Source: VAZQ01 sp045811525 | GTDB lineage: Bacteria > Pseudomonadota > Alphaproteobacteria > Rhizobiales > Xanthobacteraceae | Assembly (NCBI GenBank): GCA_045811525.1 | Contig: JBJMTV010000037.1 | Coordinates: 1 to 64,000 of the forward strand | DNA length: 64,000 bases | Reading direction: 5' to 3' | Made by a program: the position numbers and the translations under genes | The notes under the pieces: generated by a model | Databases searched by the model: none | Told to the model about the DNA's origin: nothing | Seen by the model: only the letters and a program-made list of their open reading frames with translations | Shown here: positions 17,615 through 26,474 of the stretch, in pieces | How positions within the stretch are numbered: position 1 is the stretch's first letter | How the letters are laid out: each line of letters begins with the position of its first letter

Positions 17615-17715
17615 GCGCGGTCAGCAATAGGCGCCCGGAGTCTCGTCGGACAGTTCGGGAGCTCCGCAGGGTACCCTCAAAGGTCCTTCAATCGTAACCG
17701 TGAGCCGCCTCAGCC

Positions 17716-18567
17716 ATGCTGTCGGCAGCCGCTTTTGCTCATTGTGCGGCGCTGGTTCGTGCGGCCGACCGTGATCGGTTCATTGCCACCCTGTTTGCTC
17801 CGGCCGAGCGTCGGAGTGCTCTGCACGCCCTCTACGCCTTCAAGATCGAGATCGCCCGCGTGCGCGAGGTGGTGCGCCAGCCGCTCGCTGGCGAGATTCG
17901 TTTGCAGTGGTGGAGTGATCTGCTCGACGGCACTGCGCGCGGTGACGCACAGGCCAATCCGGTTGCGCTGGCGCTCACCGAGACGATCGCCCGATACGCG
18001 TTGCCCCCCGATCTGCTGCGGGCGCTGATCGAGGCACGCCGGCTGGACCTCTACGACGAGCCCATGGCAGGGCGTGCCGAGCTCGAGAGCTACGCGGCAG
18101 GTTCGAGCCCGATCCTGCCCGCCGCGCGCATTCTCAGCGGCGGCGACGATCCGGGGATTGGCCCGCTCGCTCACCACGCCGGCATTGCCAGTGAGCTAGC
18201 CCGACTGCTCAGTGCTTTTCCTCTTCACGCGCCCCGGGCTCAGCTTTTCGTGCCGACAGAGGTTCTTCAACGTCATGGATGCGATCGCGCGGACCTCGCG
18301 CAAGGCAGGGCCACGCCGGCGCTCCGTGCCGCCCTTGGCGAGTTGCGGAGGCTTGCGCGCGAGCACCTCGCTCAAGCCGGCGCTTTGCTCGCGACCTCAC
18401 CCCAGGCCATCGTTCCGGCGCTGCTGCCCTTGGCGCCCGTCGGCGCCACGCTCAAGGCCATGGACGGCCGCACTTACGATCCATTTGTGCCGATTTCGCT
18501 CGCGCCTTGGCGGCGTCAGTGGCTGATCTGGCGTGCAGCACGCGACCCAGAACGCATGTTCCGTTAG
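17716..18567 (+). CDS. phytoene/squalene-synthase-fold protein, NDUFAF6-like
   Basis: The all-alpha protein has 283 residues and belongs to the COG1562 fold. Synthases of this fold carry two Asp-rich motifs that bind prenyl diphosphate. Here the first is ALYAFKIEIARVRE and the region of the second is ASELARLLSAFPLH, neither with the Asp cluster. The same losses mark NDUFAF6, a mitochondrial complex I assembly factor, and its alphaproteobacterial relatives. A carotenoid or hopanoid role is therefore unlikely and an assembly role is more likely (inference). It follows secF, as in many Hyphomicrobiales, and overlaps the convergent methyltransferase by four bases. Confidence 0.75.
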   Translation: MLSAAAFAHCAALVRAADRDRFIATLFAPAERRSALHALYAFKIEIARVREVVRQPLAGEIRLQWWSDLLDGTARGDAQANPVALALTETIARYALPPDLLRALIEARRLDLYDEPMAGRAELESYAAGSSPILPAARILSGGDDPGIGPLAHHAGIASELARLLSAFPLHAPRAQLFVPTEVLQRHGCDRADLAQGRATPALRAALGELRRLAREHLAQAGALLATSPQAIVPALLPLAPVGATLKAMDGRTYDPFVPISLAPWRRQWLIWRAARDPERMFR

Positions 18568-19280
18568 CGGAGTTTCCCTGAGAGCGACTCCGCAACCATA
18601 CCGCGGGTCAGCGTCTCATCTGGCTCGCCCTTGCGCGCGATCACCAGGAACTGCTTCCCTACCACCCACCACATGAACGGCATCTTCAGGTACATCGATA
18701 CGAGCACATCCGCACTCGGCAGCCGCGATTTCATGGTGTACGGCAGAAAGCGCGGGATGTTGCGGATCACCCTGAAGCCATGTTGATGCAAGCCCTCCTG
18801 CAGTGACAAGTGCGAGAGCGGCAGGTAGTGATCGTAGAAATCCCAATACTCCTTGTAGGCGTACCGGATGTTGGGGCCGAGAACGATGAAGCGCCCGCCG
18901 TCACGCAGCACTCTCCGTACTTCATCAAAGACCAAGTCGAGGTCATGCTTGCTGGGCAGGTGTTCCAGGAAATTTGAGGTAAAGACAACGTCCTGACTGT
19001 CGCTCGCAACCGGAGACAGGTCGGTCGCCTTCGTGTGCACGAACCGCGCTTCCGAGCAAAGATGCTTGGGCGAATCCGAGTTGAGGTCGACGCCGATTTT
19101 TGATCTTGCCGCGACGTTGTTGATGAATTCGCCATATCCGCAACCGAGATCGAGGACGTCCTTGTCCGGACCGATCAGTGGATTGAAAAAGTCTGTGCAG
19201 AGGACACGCCAAACTGCGTTGCGTTTGCTGAGGCCGGTGCTCTCGAAGCGATCGCGGTAAATGGTGTCCAGCGAGATCAT
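18564..19280 (-). CDS. class I SAM-dependent methyltransferase
   Basis: The product of 238 residues has the SAM-binding motif VLDLGCGYGEFIN (about 42-54), the motif-II acidic residue in GVDLN, and NFLEHLPSK followed by LRDGGRFIVLGPNIRYAYKEYWDFYDHY. This pattern resembles sugar- or lipid-linked small-molecule methyltransferases near glycan genes. The substrate cannot be deduced. It is convergent with the upstream gene and lies beside trmFO, also on the minus strand, with a 155-base gap. Confidence 0.75.
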   Translation of the reverse strand: MISLDTIYRDRFESTGLSKRNAVWRVLCTDFFNPLIGPDKDVLDLGCGYGEFINNVAARSKIGVDLNSDSPKHLCSEARFVHTKATDLSPVASDSQDVVFTSNFLEHLPSKHDLDLVFDEVRRVLRDGGRFIVLGPNIRYAYKEYWDFYDHYLPLSHLSLQEGLHQHGFRVIRNIPRFLPYTMKSRLPSADVLVSMYLKMPFMWWVVGKQFLVIARKGEPDETLTRGMVAESLSGKLR

Positions 19281-19435
19281 GTGCAGTACGGCAGATCGGC
19301 GCAGCTCGGATTGTCAGCCCAGTCGTGCTGTTGAGCGTGCCCGCACGAACTCCTCAACGACTAGTCGCAATCATCAACACGTGCAAGCATGGTCCTCTCG
19401 GCCCATTTCCATGGCCGCCATAAAGTCGGACGACC

Positions 19436-20860
19436 TCACTCAGCCGCGGCTGCGGTGATCCCTGCCATCCAGGTCTCCAGGTCATCCAGCGCCCGCGCAG
19501 TGAGCGCGCGTTTCTTCACGAGGCTTTTTTCTGGCCCGCGCAGCCGTCGGCCGCTCTGGTTCGTGAGGGCCTGGGCGAGGGGAGGGAACAGCCCAAAGTT
19601 GATGTTCATGGGCTGATAAGAGCGTGCACCCGCATCGATGGTCTCGATATGACCACCGGTAATATGACCGAGGAGAGCGCCATGGGCGCTGGTGGGCGGT
19701 GGTGGCGCGATCTGCTCGCCACGCCGCTCCGCCGCGGCGAAGCGGCCGGCCAGTAGACCGGTCGCAGCGGATTCCACGTATCCCTCGCAGCCGGTGATCT
19801 GGCCGGCAAAGCGCAGTCGTGACGCTGCTTTCAGACGCAAAGTCCGATCGAGCAGCTTGGGAGCGTTGATGAAGGTGTTGCGATGTAGTCCCCCGAGCCG
19901 CGCGAACTCGGCCTGTTGCAAGCCCGGGATGGTGCGGAAAATCCGTGTCTGCTCGCCATGCCTGAGCTTGGTCTGGAAACCCACGATGTTGAACAGCGTA
20001 CCAAGCTTGTTATCCTGCCGCAGCTGCACCACGGCGTAGGGCTTCTCTGTGCCGGGGTACGGATTGGTAAGCCCGAACGGCTTCATCGGGCCGTGCCGCA
20101 GAGTCTCTCGGCCGCGCTCGGCCATGACCTCGATTGGAAGGCAGCCATCGAAATAGGGGGTTGTCCGCTCCCATTCGTGGAACGCGAGTTTGTCACCGGC
20201 GATCAGCGCGTCCACGAAGCGCTCGTATTGCTCACGTGTGAGCGGGCAATTGATGTAGTCCGCCCCCGAGCCGCCTGGACCCTCCTTGTCATAGCGTGAC
20301 TGCAGCCATGCGACAGACATGTCGATCGTATCGCGGTGGACGATCGGCGCTATGGCGTCGAAAAAGGCGAGGGCGTCCACACCGGTCAGTTTGGCAATGG
20401 CTGCGGCGAGGGGGGCAGAAGTAAGTGGGCCGGTGGCGATGACCACACTGTCCCAATCCTCCGGCGGCATTTCAGTGATCTCTTCCCTCGAGATTTCGAC
20501 AGCGGGATGTTCGGCCAGAGTAGCCGTGACCGCCGCGGCAAATCCCTCCCGGTCGACGGCAAGGGCGCCGCCGGCCGGCACCTGATTGGAGTCTGCGGCG
20601 CGCATGATCAGCGAATTCAGCCGCCGCATTTCCTCGTGCAGGAGGCCGACGGCATTCTGCTCCTTGTCATCCGAGCGGAAGGAATTGGAGCAGACCAACT
20701 CGGCCAGAGCGTCGGTCTGGTGCGCCGCAGTCGTGCGCAGAGGACGCATTTCATGGAGCACGACTGGCACGCCCGTTTTGGCGAGCTGCCAAGCGGCCTC
20801 GCAGCCGGCAAGACCGCCTCCGATAACGTGGACGGGAGCATTCGCCGATTTCAGCTCCAT
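19436..20860 (-). CDS. trmFO: folate/FAD-dependent tRNA (uracil-54-C5)-methyltransferase
   Basis: This flavoprotein makes m5U54 (ribothymidine) in the T-loop of tRNAs using methylene-tetrahydrofolate. The product has about 474 residues. The N-terminal dinucleotide-binding motif is VHVIGGGLAGCEAAWQLA. The conserved CSNSFRSDD segment and the C-terminal INFGLFPP stretch identify TrmFO. The ATG at 20860 is preferred over an in-frame GTG three codons upstream. Confidence 0.95.
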   Translation of the reverse strand: MELKSANAPVHVIGGGLAGCEAAWQLAKTGVPVVLHEMRPLRTTAAHQTDALAELVCSNSFRSDDKEQNAVGLLHEEMRRLNSLIMRAADSNQVPAGGALAVDREGFAAAVTATLAEHPAVEISREEITEMPPEDWDSVVIATGPLTSAPLAAAIAKLTGVDALAFFDAIAPIVHRDTIDMSVAWLQSRYDKEGPGGSGADYINCPLTREQYERFVDALIAGDKLAFHEWERTTPYFDGCLPIEVMAERGRETLRHGPMKPFGLTNPYPGTEKPYAVVQLRQDNKLGTLFNIVGFQTKLRHGEQTRIFRTIPGLQQAEFARLGGLHRNTFINAPKLLDRTLRLKAASRLRFAGQITGCEGYVESAATGLLAGRFAAAERRGEQIAPPPPTSAHGALLGHITGGHIETIDAGARSYQPMNINFGLFPPLAQALTNQSGRRLRGPEKSLVKKRALTARALDDLETWMAGITAAAAE

Positions 20861-20991
20861 GCGGGACACCGGGCTCGTTTCAGACGAAACAGCCTTGGCC
20901 TAGCGCTCCTTGCAAGTCCCGAACAGGCATGGGAGAGAAAAACGTAATATAATGCCTCGCATTAGGTGCGTCTGAGTTCCTGAGAGCAGAG

Positions 20992-21522
20992 ATGACCGGT
21001 GCCGTCGCGCTCCTCGTGTTTGTGACCTTTCAGCGATTCGTCGAGTTCATCTGGGACTGGCAGAACACGCGACGATTGCGCGCCGCCGGCGCCATAGAAT
21101 TCGGCGGGCTGCATTACCCGGTCATGATGCTCGTGCATGCGAGCTGGCTGGCGGGCTTATGGGTGTTGGGCCATGACCGCGCGGTCATCCCGATCTATGT
21201 CATCGCCTTCCTGCTGCTGGAGGTCTGCCGGTACTGGGTGCTTGCCACGCTTGGACGCCGCTGGACAACGCGCGTCATCGTGCTCCCCGGCGCGCCTCTG
21301 ATCGAAAGCGGCCCATACCGCCTGATGCGGCACCCGAATTATGTGATTGTGGCTGGAGAGCTCGTGCTAGTGCCGCTCGCGCTTGATCTGCCGCTCTACG
21401 CCCTAGCTTTCCTGGTGCTCTATGCTGTGGCGGCCTTCCTGCGCATCCAGGTGGAGAATTCTGCCCTTGCCTGGGGCCCGCAGGAGGTGAGCACAGCGCA
21501 GGTCCGGCCGCCCACCTCCTGA
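20992..21522 (+). CDS. isoprenylcysteine carboxyl methyltransferase (ICMT)-family membrane protein
   Basis: The integral membrane protein has 176 residues and about four or five spans. The C-terminal signature ESGPYRLMRHPNYVIVAGEL, carrying the RHPNY SAM-binding residues, places it in the ICMT/PEMT group. Bacterial members with this RWTTRVIVLPGAPLI pattern are often partnered with type III polyketide synthases, but none is present here. The substrate is unknown. It is divergent from trmFO; the gap contains TATAAT at 20948-20953, a possible -10 element for this gene without a good -35 at proper spacing. Confidence 0.8.
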   Translation: MTGAVALLVFVTFQRFVEFIWDWQNTRRLRAAGAIEFGGLHYPVMMLVHASWLAGLWVLGHDRAVIPIYVIAFLLLEVCRYWVLATLGRRWTTRVIVLPGAPLIESGPYRLMRHPNYVIVAGELVLVPLALDLPLYALAFLVLYAVAAFLRIQVENSALAWGPQEVSTAQVRPPTS

Positions 21523-21544
21523 GCCATTCCTGAATTGCAGAGCA

Positions 21545-21571
21545 AAAGCGCCGGCCTCAGGCCGGCGCTTT
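21545..21571. terminator. bidirectional rho-independent-type terminator
   Basis: AAAGCGCCGGCCT (21545-21557) pairs with AGGCCGGCGCTTT (21559-21571) around a minimal loop, giving a strong GC stem with A and T at the two ends. It lies between two convergent genes (the ICMT-like protein and the DUF1127 protein), so it can stop transcription from both sides. Confidence 0.8.
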
Positions 21572-21583
21572 GCCCATGTAGCC

Positions 21584-21739
21584 TTACTGTTCGCTCGAAT
21601 TGTCCCAGGCCACGCGCGGAATGTCGCCGCGGGTGAGGCCGATATCCGCCAATTCGCGGTCTCCTAGCTGATTTAGCTCCCGCAGGCTGGCATTGTACCT
21701 CTTCCACGAGCGAAGGAAATTCATAATGGCGACGAGCAT
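21584..21739 (-). CDS. DUF1127 small protein
   Basis: The 51-residue protein begins MLVAIMNFLRSWKRYNASLR, with the DUF1127 core ELNQLGDRELADIGLTRGDI. These Arg-rich small proteins are widespread in Alphaproteobacteria; in Agrobacterium and Rhodobacter members affect RNA turnover and phosphate or stress responses. A clear AAAGGA ribosome site lies a few bases before the ATG. The frame stays open upstream for another 120 codons, but that extension has no start with a ribosome site and is not included. Confidence 0.85.
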   Translation of the reverse strand: MLVAIMNFLRSWKRYNASLRELNQLGDRELADIGLTRGDIPRVAWDNSSEQ

Positions 21740-22378
21740 GCGATTGTCCTTTCTCTGAAATCGAAATGGAGCGTCCTCAATCGCAGAAATATGGTTCCAT
21801 ATTGCGGCGCAACAGGGTTTATGCTGCGCCGCAGCTATGTGCAAAACGCATGCCTTTGGGGCAATATGGCGCAATGGGGCAATCAGCCCCCGGGGGGTCG
21901 CGCCGCGCGTCCGTGCGGTCTGTGGATGGAGCAAGGCGGCGGCCACCGCTGCCCCGCTCACGTCGTGCCGGCCAACCTCGCCAATGGTTCCGCCGCCGCC
22001 GAACGCCCCGAAATCAAGTACTTGAAATGTCTCGCCGTGATAGGGCGAGAACTCGGGCCTGACCTTCCAAACAACGATGCCTCGCCACCATGGCTGCGCC
22101 GTGCTCAACAAGCCGGTCGACCAGCGATTAGGACGAGATCATGTCCACCGGGCCACGCCCACGTAAACGGGCCGATCAGTTCAAATCACCTGGATTTGGC
22201 TATAAGCTCCATGGGGGATTGCTGTGCCGTATTCGGCCTGATCGCAAGAGGCTCGACCAAGCGGCACTACTCTACTGAAGTTCAAGTCTGGTTGGCGAAA
22301 GCACCTGATCAGCGAAAATCTTGCGCGGCTAAGCGCGACCTGAAAAATGGCTGCGGCCTTCACATCGAGCGAACTGAA
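21740..22378. other. 639-base region with no supported gene
   Basis: Open frames cross this stretch on both strands, but none has a ribosome site, a recognisable domain or a boundary that fits a gene. The part nearest DUF1127 is its promoter region. The part nearest 22378 may include the true N-terminus of the next gene, for example from the ATG at 22211. Confidence 0.4.
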
Positions 22379-23968
22379 TTGGCGGCGTTCATCGCATTCC
22401 TCGAATACGTCCGGCAGAACCGGTGGCCGCTGAGCGCATCGGCGTTGATCGTGTACCTGATGGTGCTACCTGTCATGGCCTTCACTATCGTCATGGCAGA
22501 CGACTGGCTGTTTATGTTTGATCCGCGCGGCCGGCTCGAGTGGTACTACGGGATCGGCCGTGTCGGGGCGGACTACGTTCGCGCAATCTTGGCGCCGCTC
22601 ATGTCTCCGCACTACACGCTCGTCCTCTTTATCGCAGGATTACTCACCTGTGCCACGACGCTGGCCTTTCTGCTTCGCGTTTCTAAACCGAGACACATTG
22701 TCCTATTCGTGCTGCTCTTTGTCATGTTCCCGGTTCACCTCGAGAATATGTATTACAAGGATAACCATGCTTCCCTCGCGGTAGCTTATATCTTTTCGAG
22801 CGCTTACCTGATCGTGCTATTTGGCGCGAATGGGATCGGAGCAAAGCGCGTAGCAGGACTGGTGGTTCTGTTCCTATGCGCAATCCTGATTCATCAGACC
22901 GTCGCGCTGTTCATCCTTGCTGCATTTCTCGCTGTTTGGCTCGTGAATCTTTTAAGCCGGGATGCCAGCACCATCGCTGATGTCAGGTTTCCGCTCGCAC
23001 TGCTCGTCCTCAGCGCCGCAATTTCGGCTCCCCTCTACGTGGCTATCGTCGCCTATCATCAGACGTTAGTCGATCGATGGCCCATCCCCAAAGACTATCT
23101 TTTAATGGAGTCCCTTAATCGAACGATGGCCGAATTCCTGACCTCATTCCAGACCTTCTTCGCGCATCTCATGCAGTTCTTGTTTCGCGGCCAACACCTC
23201 ATCCCCTTCGTGATCAAGATGGGGTTTCTCTTCATGCTGATTGTTGTCAGCGCCGATGTGTTGCGGCGATATGGCCGTAAATCAGTGCTCCCGCTCATGA
23301 TCTTTGTCGCGCTGCTCGCAGCACCATGGAGCCTCGGACTGGTCAGGACTTCATGGACAACTTACAAATATACCGCGATCCATCTGCCACTCGCCGTCAT
23401 ATATCCCACGATCTTTGTGCTTTACGTCCGCAGCGTGCGCCAAGGCAGCCTTTTGTACGGGGCTGGGCTTGTCGCAGTGTCGTTCGTGATCCTACTATTC
23501 TTCCAAGCACATTCGAACGTCGCATTCGCCGCGAAGAACACGCTTGAACGGGACACGGCTATCTCGCTTCGGGTGCTAAGCGACTTGGATAGCACAATCA
23601 GGCGAGAGGGTGTTTCGATCGACGCAAATCACGCCATCCTCATCCACCTTAAGCCGATTACATCCCTCTACGACAACGGCCCTCCGTTCAACGCTCTCGT
23701 CGGCCCCAAGCCAATGTCCGACAGCTCCGTCATCTGCGGTATCTATGCCTGCAATGTTACGGTCCTACCTAAAATCCTTCGGCTCCTGGATGTCGATTAC
23801 GGAGGGAAGAGGTCTTATTTCATGAGCCCAGAGGAATACGCGTGGCAGTTCCGAGAGCATAACCCGGTTCCAAATGCGGCCGACATTCTCCGAGAAATGC
23901 CGGTGTGGCCGCGGCAAGGGTCTTTGCGTGCGGTTGGTCAGACCGTGTTCATGAAGCTCTCTGACTAA
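22379..23968 (+). CDS. polytopic membrane protein resembling GtrII-type glucosyltransferases
   Basis: The product of about 529 residues has some ten or more hydrophobic spans. Early residues include VMADDWLFMFDPRGR after the first span, an acidic pair just outside the membrane as in GT-C enzymes, then the loop MYYKDNHASLAVAYI. This pattern resembles the GtrII family (PF14264), which adds glucose to surface polysaccharide, but the match is by eye. The 3' half ends in a hydrophilic domain. The start is uncertain: the TTG at 22379 and an ATG at 22211 are candidates. GC content is visibly low (53 of 120 bases at 22681-22800), suggesting transfer. Confidence 0.6.
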   Translation: MAAFIAFLEYVRQNRWPLSASALIVYLMVLPVMAFTIVMADDWLFMFDPRGRLEWYYGIGRVGADYVRAILAPLMSPHYTLVLFIAGLLTCATTLAFLLRVSKPRHIVLFVLLFVMFPVHLENMYYKDNHASLAVAYIFSSAYLIVLFGANGIGAKRVAGLVVLFLCAILIHQTVALFILAAFLAVWLVNLLSRDASTIADVRFPLALLVLSAAISAPLYVAIVAYHQTLVDRWPIPKDYLLMESLNRTMAEFLTSFQTFFAHLMQFLFRGQHLIPFVIKMGFLFMLIVVSADVLRRYGRKSVLPLMIFVALLAAPWSLGLVRTSWTTYKYTAIHLPLAVIYPTIFVLYVRSVRQGSLLYGAGLVAVSFVILLFFQAHSNVAFAAKNTLERDTAISLRVLSDLDSTIRREGVSIDANHAILIHLKPITSLYDNGPPFNALVGPKPMSDSSVICGIYACNVTVLPKILRLLDVDYGGKRSYFMSPEEYAWQFREHNPVPNAADILREMPVWPRQGSLRAVGQTVFMKLSD

Positions 23969-23984
23969 GCATCCGCCCTGGTCG

Positions 23985-25052
23985 CTACTCGTTGATGCGC
24001 GCCTCCCCGAAGCGCTCCTTCCACCGGCCCAGCACCTGGCGGTTGTACACGTTGTCGGGAACTCCGCCGGCGAGTGCGGTGACAACGGACCGAGTGGCCC
24101 AGGCCACCCCCTGCCGCAGCTCGCCGCCCTCCGTGTACGACGCCGAATGCGGCGACAGCACCACCCGGTCGCCCAATAGCCGCAGGGGCGAGTCCATCGG
24201 CAGCGGCTCCTCCTCGAAGGCATCGATGGCCGCACCGCGAACGCGTCCCTCGGCGATCGCCTGGGCGAGCGCGCGCTCGTCGAGAATACGACCGCGCGCC
24301 GTGTTGATCACAATGGCATTCGGCTTCATCAGCTTGATTTGCTGGTCGCCGAACATGTAGCGGGTCTCCGGCGTCAGTACGACGTGAAATGAGACCACAT
24401 CCGATTGCTGCAACAGTGTTTCGTAGTCGACGGCGGTGACGCCGTGGGTCAGGAAATGCGCCGGTGCAACATAAGGATCATAGGCGATGAGACGCGCGCG
24501 CCACGGTGCGAGCAGTTGTGCAACCCTCGTGCCGATGCGCCCAAGGCCAACGAGCCCGATGGTCTGGCCGGGGAATCCGTCGGAGGCGCGGCTGCCGACG
24601 TAGTAAGCGAAGTTATCTGCCGTGCGCCATTTGCCGGCGCGTATGTCGGCATCGCGCGAGCCGACTTTCTTGAGCAGCGACAGCATGAAGGCAACCGTCG
24701 TCTCAGCCACTCCGAAGCAATTGGATTCAGTTGGTGCGTGGCACACCATGATCCCGAGATCGGTCGCCGCGTCGACGTCAATGTCGTCCACACCGACCGT
24801 ATATTTCGCGACGATGCGCAGCCGCTGTGAAGCCTGCATGATCCGTCTGCTGATCGGTGTGTGGCGGATCGACGTGCCCATCAGCGCGACGGCATCGCGC
24901 GCTGCCTCGACCACCTCATCCTCGTGTGAGCCGCGCGGCAGCTGCCATCGGCGATCCCCCAAGAGGACCTCGCAACCCATTCCTTCGAGCGCCTTGATTG
25001 TCTCCGGCGGCTCCTCCCGAGGAGCAAAAACGAGGACCTTCGGCTTGGACAT
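23985..25052 (-). CDS. D-isomer-specific 2-hydroxyacid dehydrogenase
   Basis: This NAD-dependent oxidoreductase of the D-2-hydroxyacid/phosphoglycerate dehydrogenase family has 355 residues. The Rossmann motif is GLVGLGRIGTRVAQLL. The catalytic triad appears as Arg in NTARGRILDERAL, Glu in DAFEEEPLP and His in LSPHSASYTEGG. It lacks the C-terminal ACT domain of SerA. It is divergent from pobA across a 190-base gap containing inverted repeats, so it probably belongs to the catabolic cluster. The substrate is unknown. Confidence 0.85.
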   Translation of the reverse strand: MSKPKVLVFAPREEPPETIKALEGMGCEVLLGDRRWQLPRGSHEDEVVEAARDAVALMGTSIRHTPISRRIMQASQRLRIVAKYTVGVDDIDVDAATDLGIMVCHAPTESNCFGVAETTVAFMLSLLKKVGSRDADIRAGKWRTADNFAYYVGSRASDGFPGQTIGLVGLGRIGTRVAQLLAPWRARLIAYDPYVAPAHFLTHGVTAVDYETLLQQSDVVSFHVVLTPETRYMFGDQQIKLMKPNAIVINTARGRILDERALAQAIAEGRVRGAAIDAFEEEPLPMDSPLRLLGDRVVLSPHSASYTEGGELRQGVAWATRSVVTALAGGVPDNVYNRQVLGRWKERFGEARINE

Positions 25053-25127
25053 AGCACTACCTTTCGCAACCTCTTGCGAGGCGGACGTGATTGCAAAAAC
25101 TTGAAGGCGCGTGGAGATTAGGCCATG

Positions 25128-25217
25128 TGCTCGGCACCGAGCAATCTCTACGCTGGGCGCGCTGAGCGCCTGTCATTTGATTCAAATCAGGGCGCGCCGA
25201 CTGCTCGGTGCCGAAAG
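25128..25217. promoter_or_regulatory. candidate operator region between the hydroxyacid dehydrogenase and pobA
   Basis: TGCTCGGCACCGAGCA (25128-25143) is a perfect dyad. A near copy of its left part, TGCTCGGTGCCGA, recurs at 25202-25214. Between them lies the 13-base palindrome ATTTGATTCAAAT (25175-25187). The spacing in a divergent promoter region suits one or two regulator sites. No regulator gene lies nearby. Confidence 0.4.
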
Positions 25218-25242
25218 CTGGGCGACTTCCGCGAGGATGAAA

Positions 25243-26412
25243 ATGCGTACGCAAGTTGCCATCATAGGCGCCGGGCCCGCTGGCCTCTTGCTGGGCCAGC
25301 TCCTTGTCAAGCGCGGCATCGACAACGTCATTCTCGAGCGGCAGACCGAAGAATATGTGCTGAACCGAGTTCGTGCCGGCGTCATCGAGCAGGTCACGGC
25401 CGATCTCCTCGACGAGGCCGGCGTGGGAGAACGCATGCACCGCGAGGGCATCGTTCATGACGGCACGCAGATTTGCGTGCAAGGGGTGCGCCACCGACTG
25501 GACTTCAAGGGGCTGACCGGGAAGAGCGTCACCGTCTACGGGCAGACGGAGATCACCAAGGACCTGCTGGATGGTCGCGCAGCATGTGGGGCGGAGATTG
25601 TCTTTGCCGCGCACGACGTGGCGCTGCACGATCTGTTCGCCAGCAAGCCGCGCGTGAGCTACCGTGTCGAGGGCAAGACCCAAGAGATTGAATGCGACTT
25701 CATTGCTGGCTGCGATGGTTTTCATGGTGTCAGCCGCAAGAGCGCGCCGCCGGACGCGATCACAAGCTACGAGCGTACCTATCCATTCGGCTGGCTGGGA
25801 CTGCTGTCCGACACGCCGCCGGTTTCCGACGAGCTCATCTATGTGCGCCATCATCTCGGATTCGCGCTCTGCTCGATGCGCTCTCCGACTCGCAGTCGCT
25901 ATTACCTGCAGTGCAGCCTGGCCGATGATGTGGAAGCGTGGCCTGACGAGCGGTTCTGGGACGAGCTGAAGCTGCGCCTCGATGAGGAGGGACGCGCTCG
26001 GCTTGTGACTGGCCCTTCGCTGGAGAAGAGCATTGCTCCGCTGCGCAGCTTCGTCGCCGAGCCGATGCGGGTCGGCAAGCTGTTTCTCGCCGGCGATGCT
26101 GCGCACATCGTGCCCCCGACCGGAGCCAAGGGGCTCAATCTTGCCGCCAGCGATGTACGCTATTTATCGCTGGCGCTGATTGAACATTACAAGGAACACT
26201 CGCCCGGCGCGCTTGATCACTATTCCGACAGGGCGCTCGCGCGGGTCTGGAAGGCAGAGCGCTTCTCATGGTGGCTCACCACGCTGTTGCACACGTTCCC
26301 GGACAGGGCGTTCGAGCAGAGGCTGCACCTTGCCGAGCTCGATTATCTTTTTCGGTCGCGCGCCGCCGCTACGGCCTTTGCCGAGAACTATGTCGGCCTG
26401 CCGTTCTGGTGA
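25243..26412 (+). CDS. pobA: 4-hydroxybenzoate 3-monooxygenase
   Basis: This FAD enzyme converts 4-hydroxybenzoate to protocatechuate with NADPH and oxygen. The product of 389 residues starts MRTQVAIIGAGPAGLLLGQL, matching the start of characterised PobA proteins (MKTQVAIIGAG). The DG motif in IAGCDGFHGVSRKSA and the second FAD motif LFLAGDAAHIVPPTGAKGLN are intact, and the protein ends AENYVGLPFW. GAGGA overlaps an alternative ATG at 25237, so the start at 25243 is preferred. Protocatechuate dioxygenase genes are not in the window. Confidence 0.92.
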   Translation: MRTQVAIIGAGPAGLLLGQLLVKRGIDNVILERQTEEYVLNRVRAGVIEQVTADLLDEAGVGERMHREGIVHDGTQICVQGVRHRLDFKGLTGKSVTVYGQTEITKDLLDGRAACGAEIVFAAHDVALHDLFASKPRVSYRVEGKTQEIECDFIAGCDGFHGVSRKSAPPDAITSYERTYPFGWLGLLSDTPPVSDELIYVRHHLGFALCSMRSPTRSRYYLQCSLADDVEAWPDERFWDELKLRLDEEGRARLVTGPSLEKSIAPLRSFVAEPMRVGKLFLAGDAAHIVPPTGAKGLNLAASDVRYLSLALIEHYKEHSPGALDHYSDRALARVWKAERFSWWLTTLLHTFPDRAFEQRLHLAELDYLFRSRAAATAFAENYVGLPFW

Positions 26413-26474
26413 CGTAGGCGATGACTGCGCGTCCGGGGCGGTGAGCTGCCAGCAAAACCCATGCGAGTAGAGCC

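Noticed and set aside
17716..18567. Phytoene synthase of a carotenoid pathway
   Set aside because: The Asp-rich substrate motifs are absent and no other carotenoid or hopanoid gene is nearby.
21740..22111. Upstream extension of the DUF1127 frame on the minus strand
   Set aside because: It contains protein-like stretches such as FSPYHGETFQVLDFGAFGG, but DUF1127 proteins are about 50 residues, a ribosome site marks the short start, and no family is recognised for the extension.
21791..22378. N-terminal extension of the GtrII-like protein
   Set aside because: The extension is hydrophilic, Cys- and Pro-rich and unlike a membrane-protein N-terminus; the true start is unclear, so it was left out.
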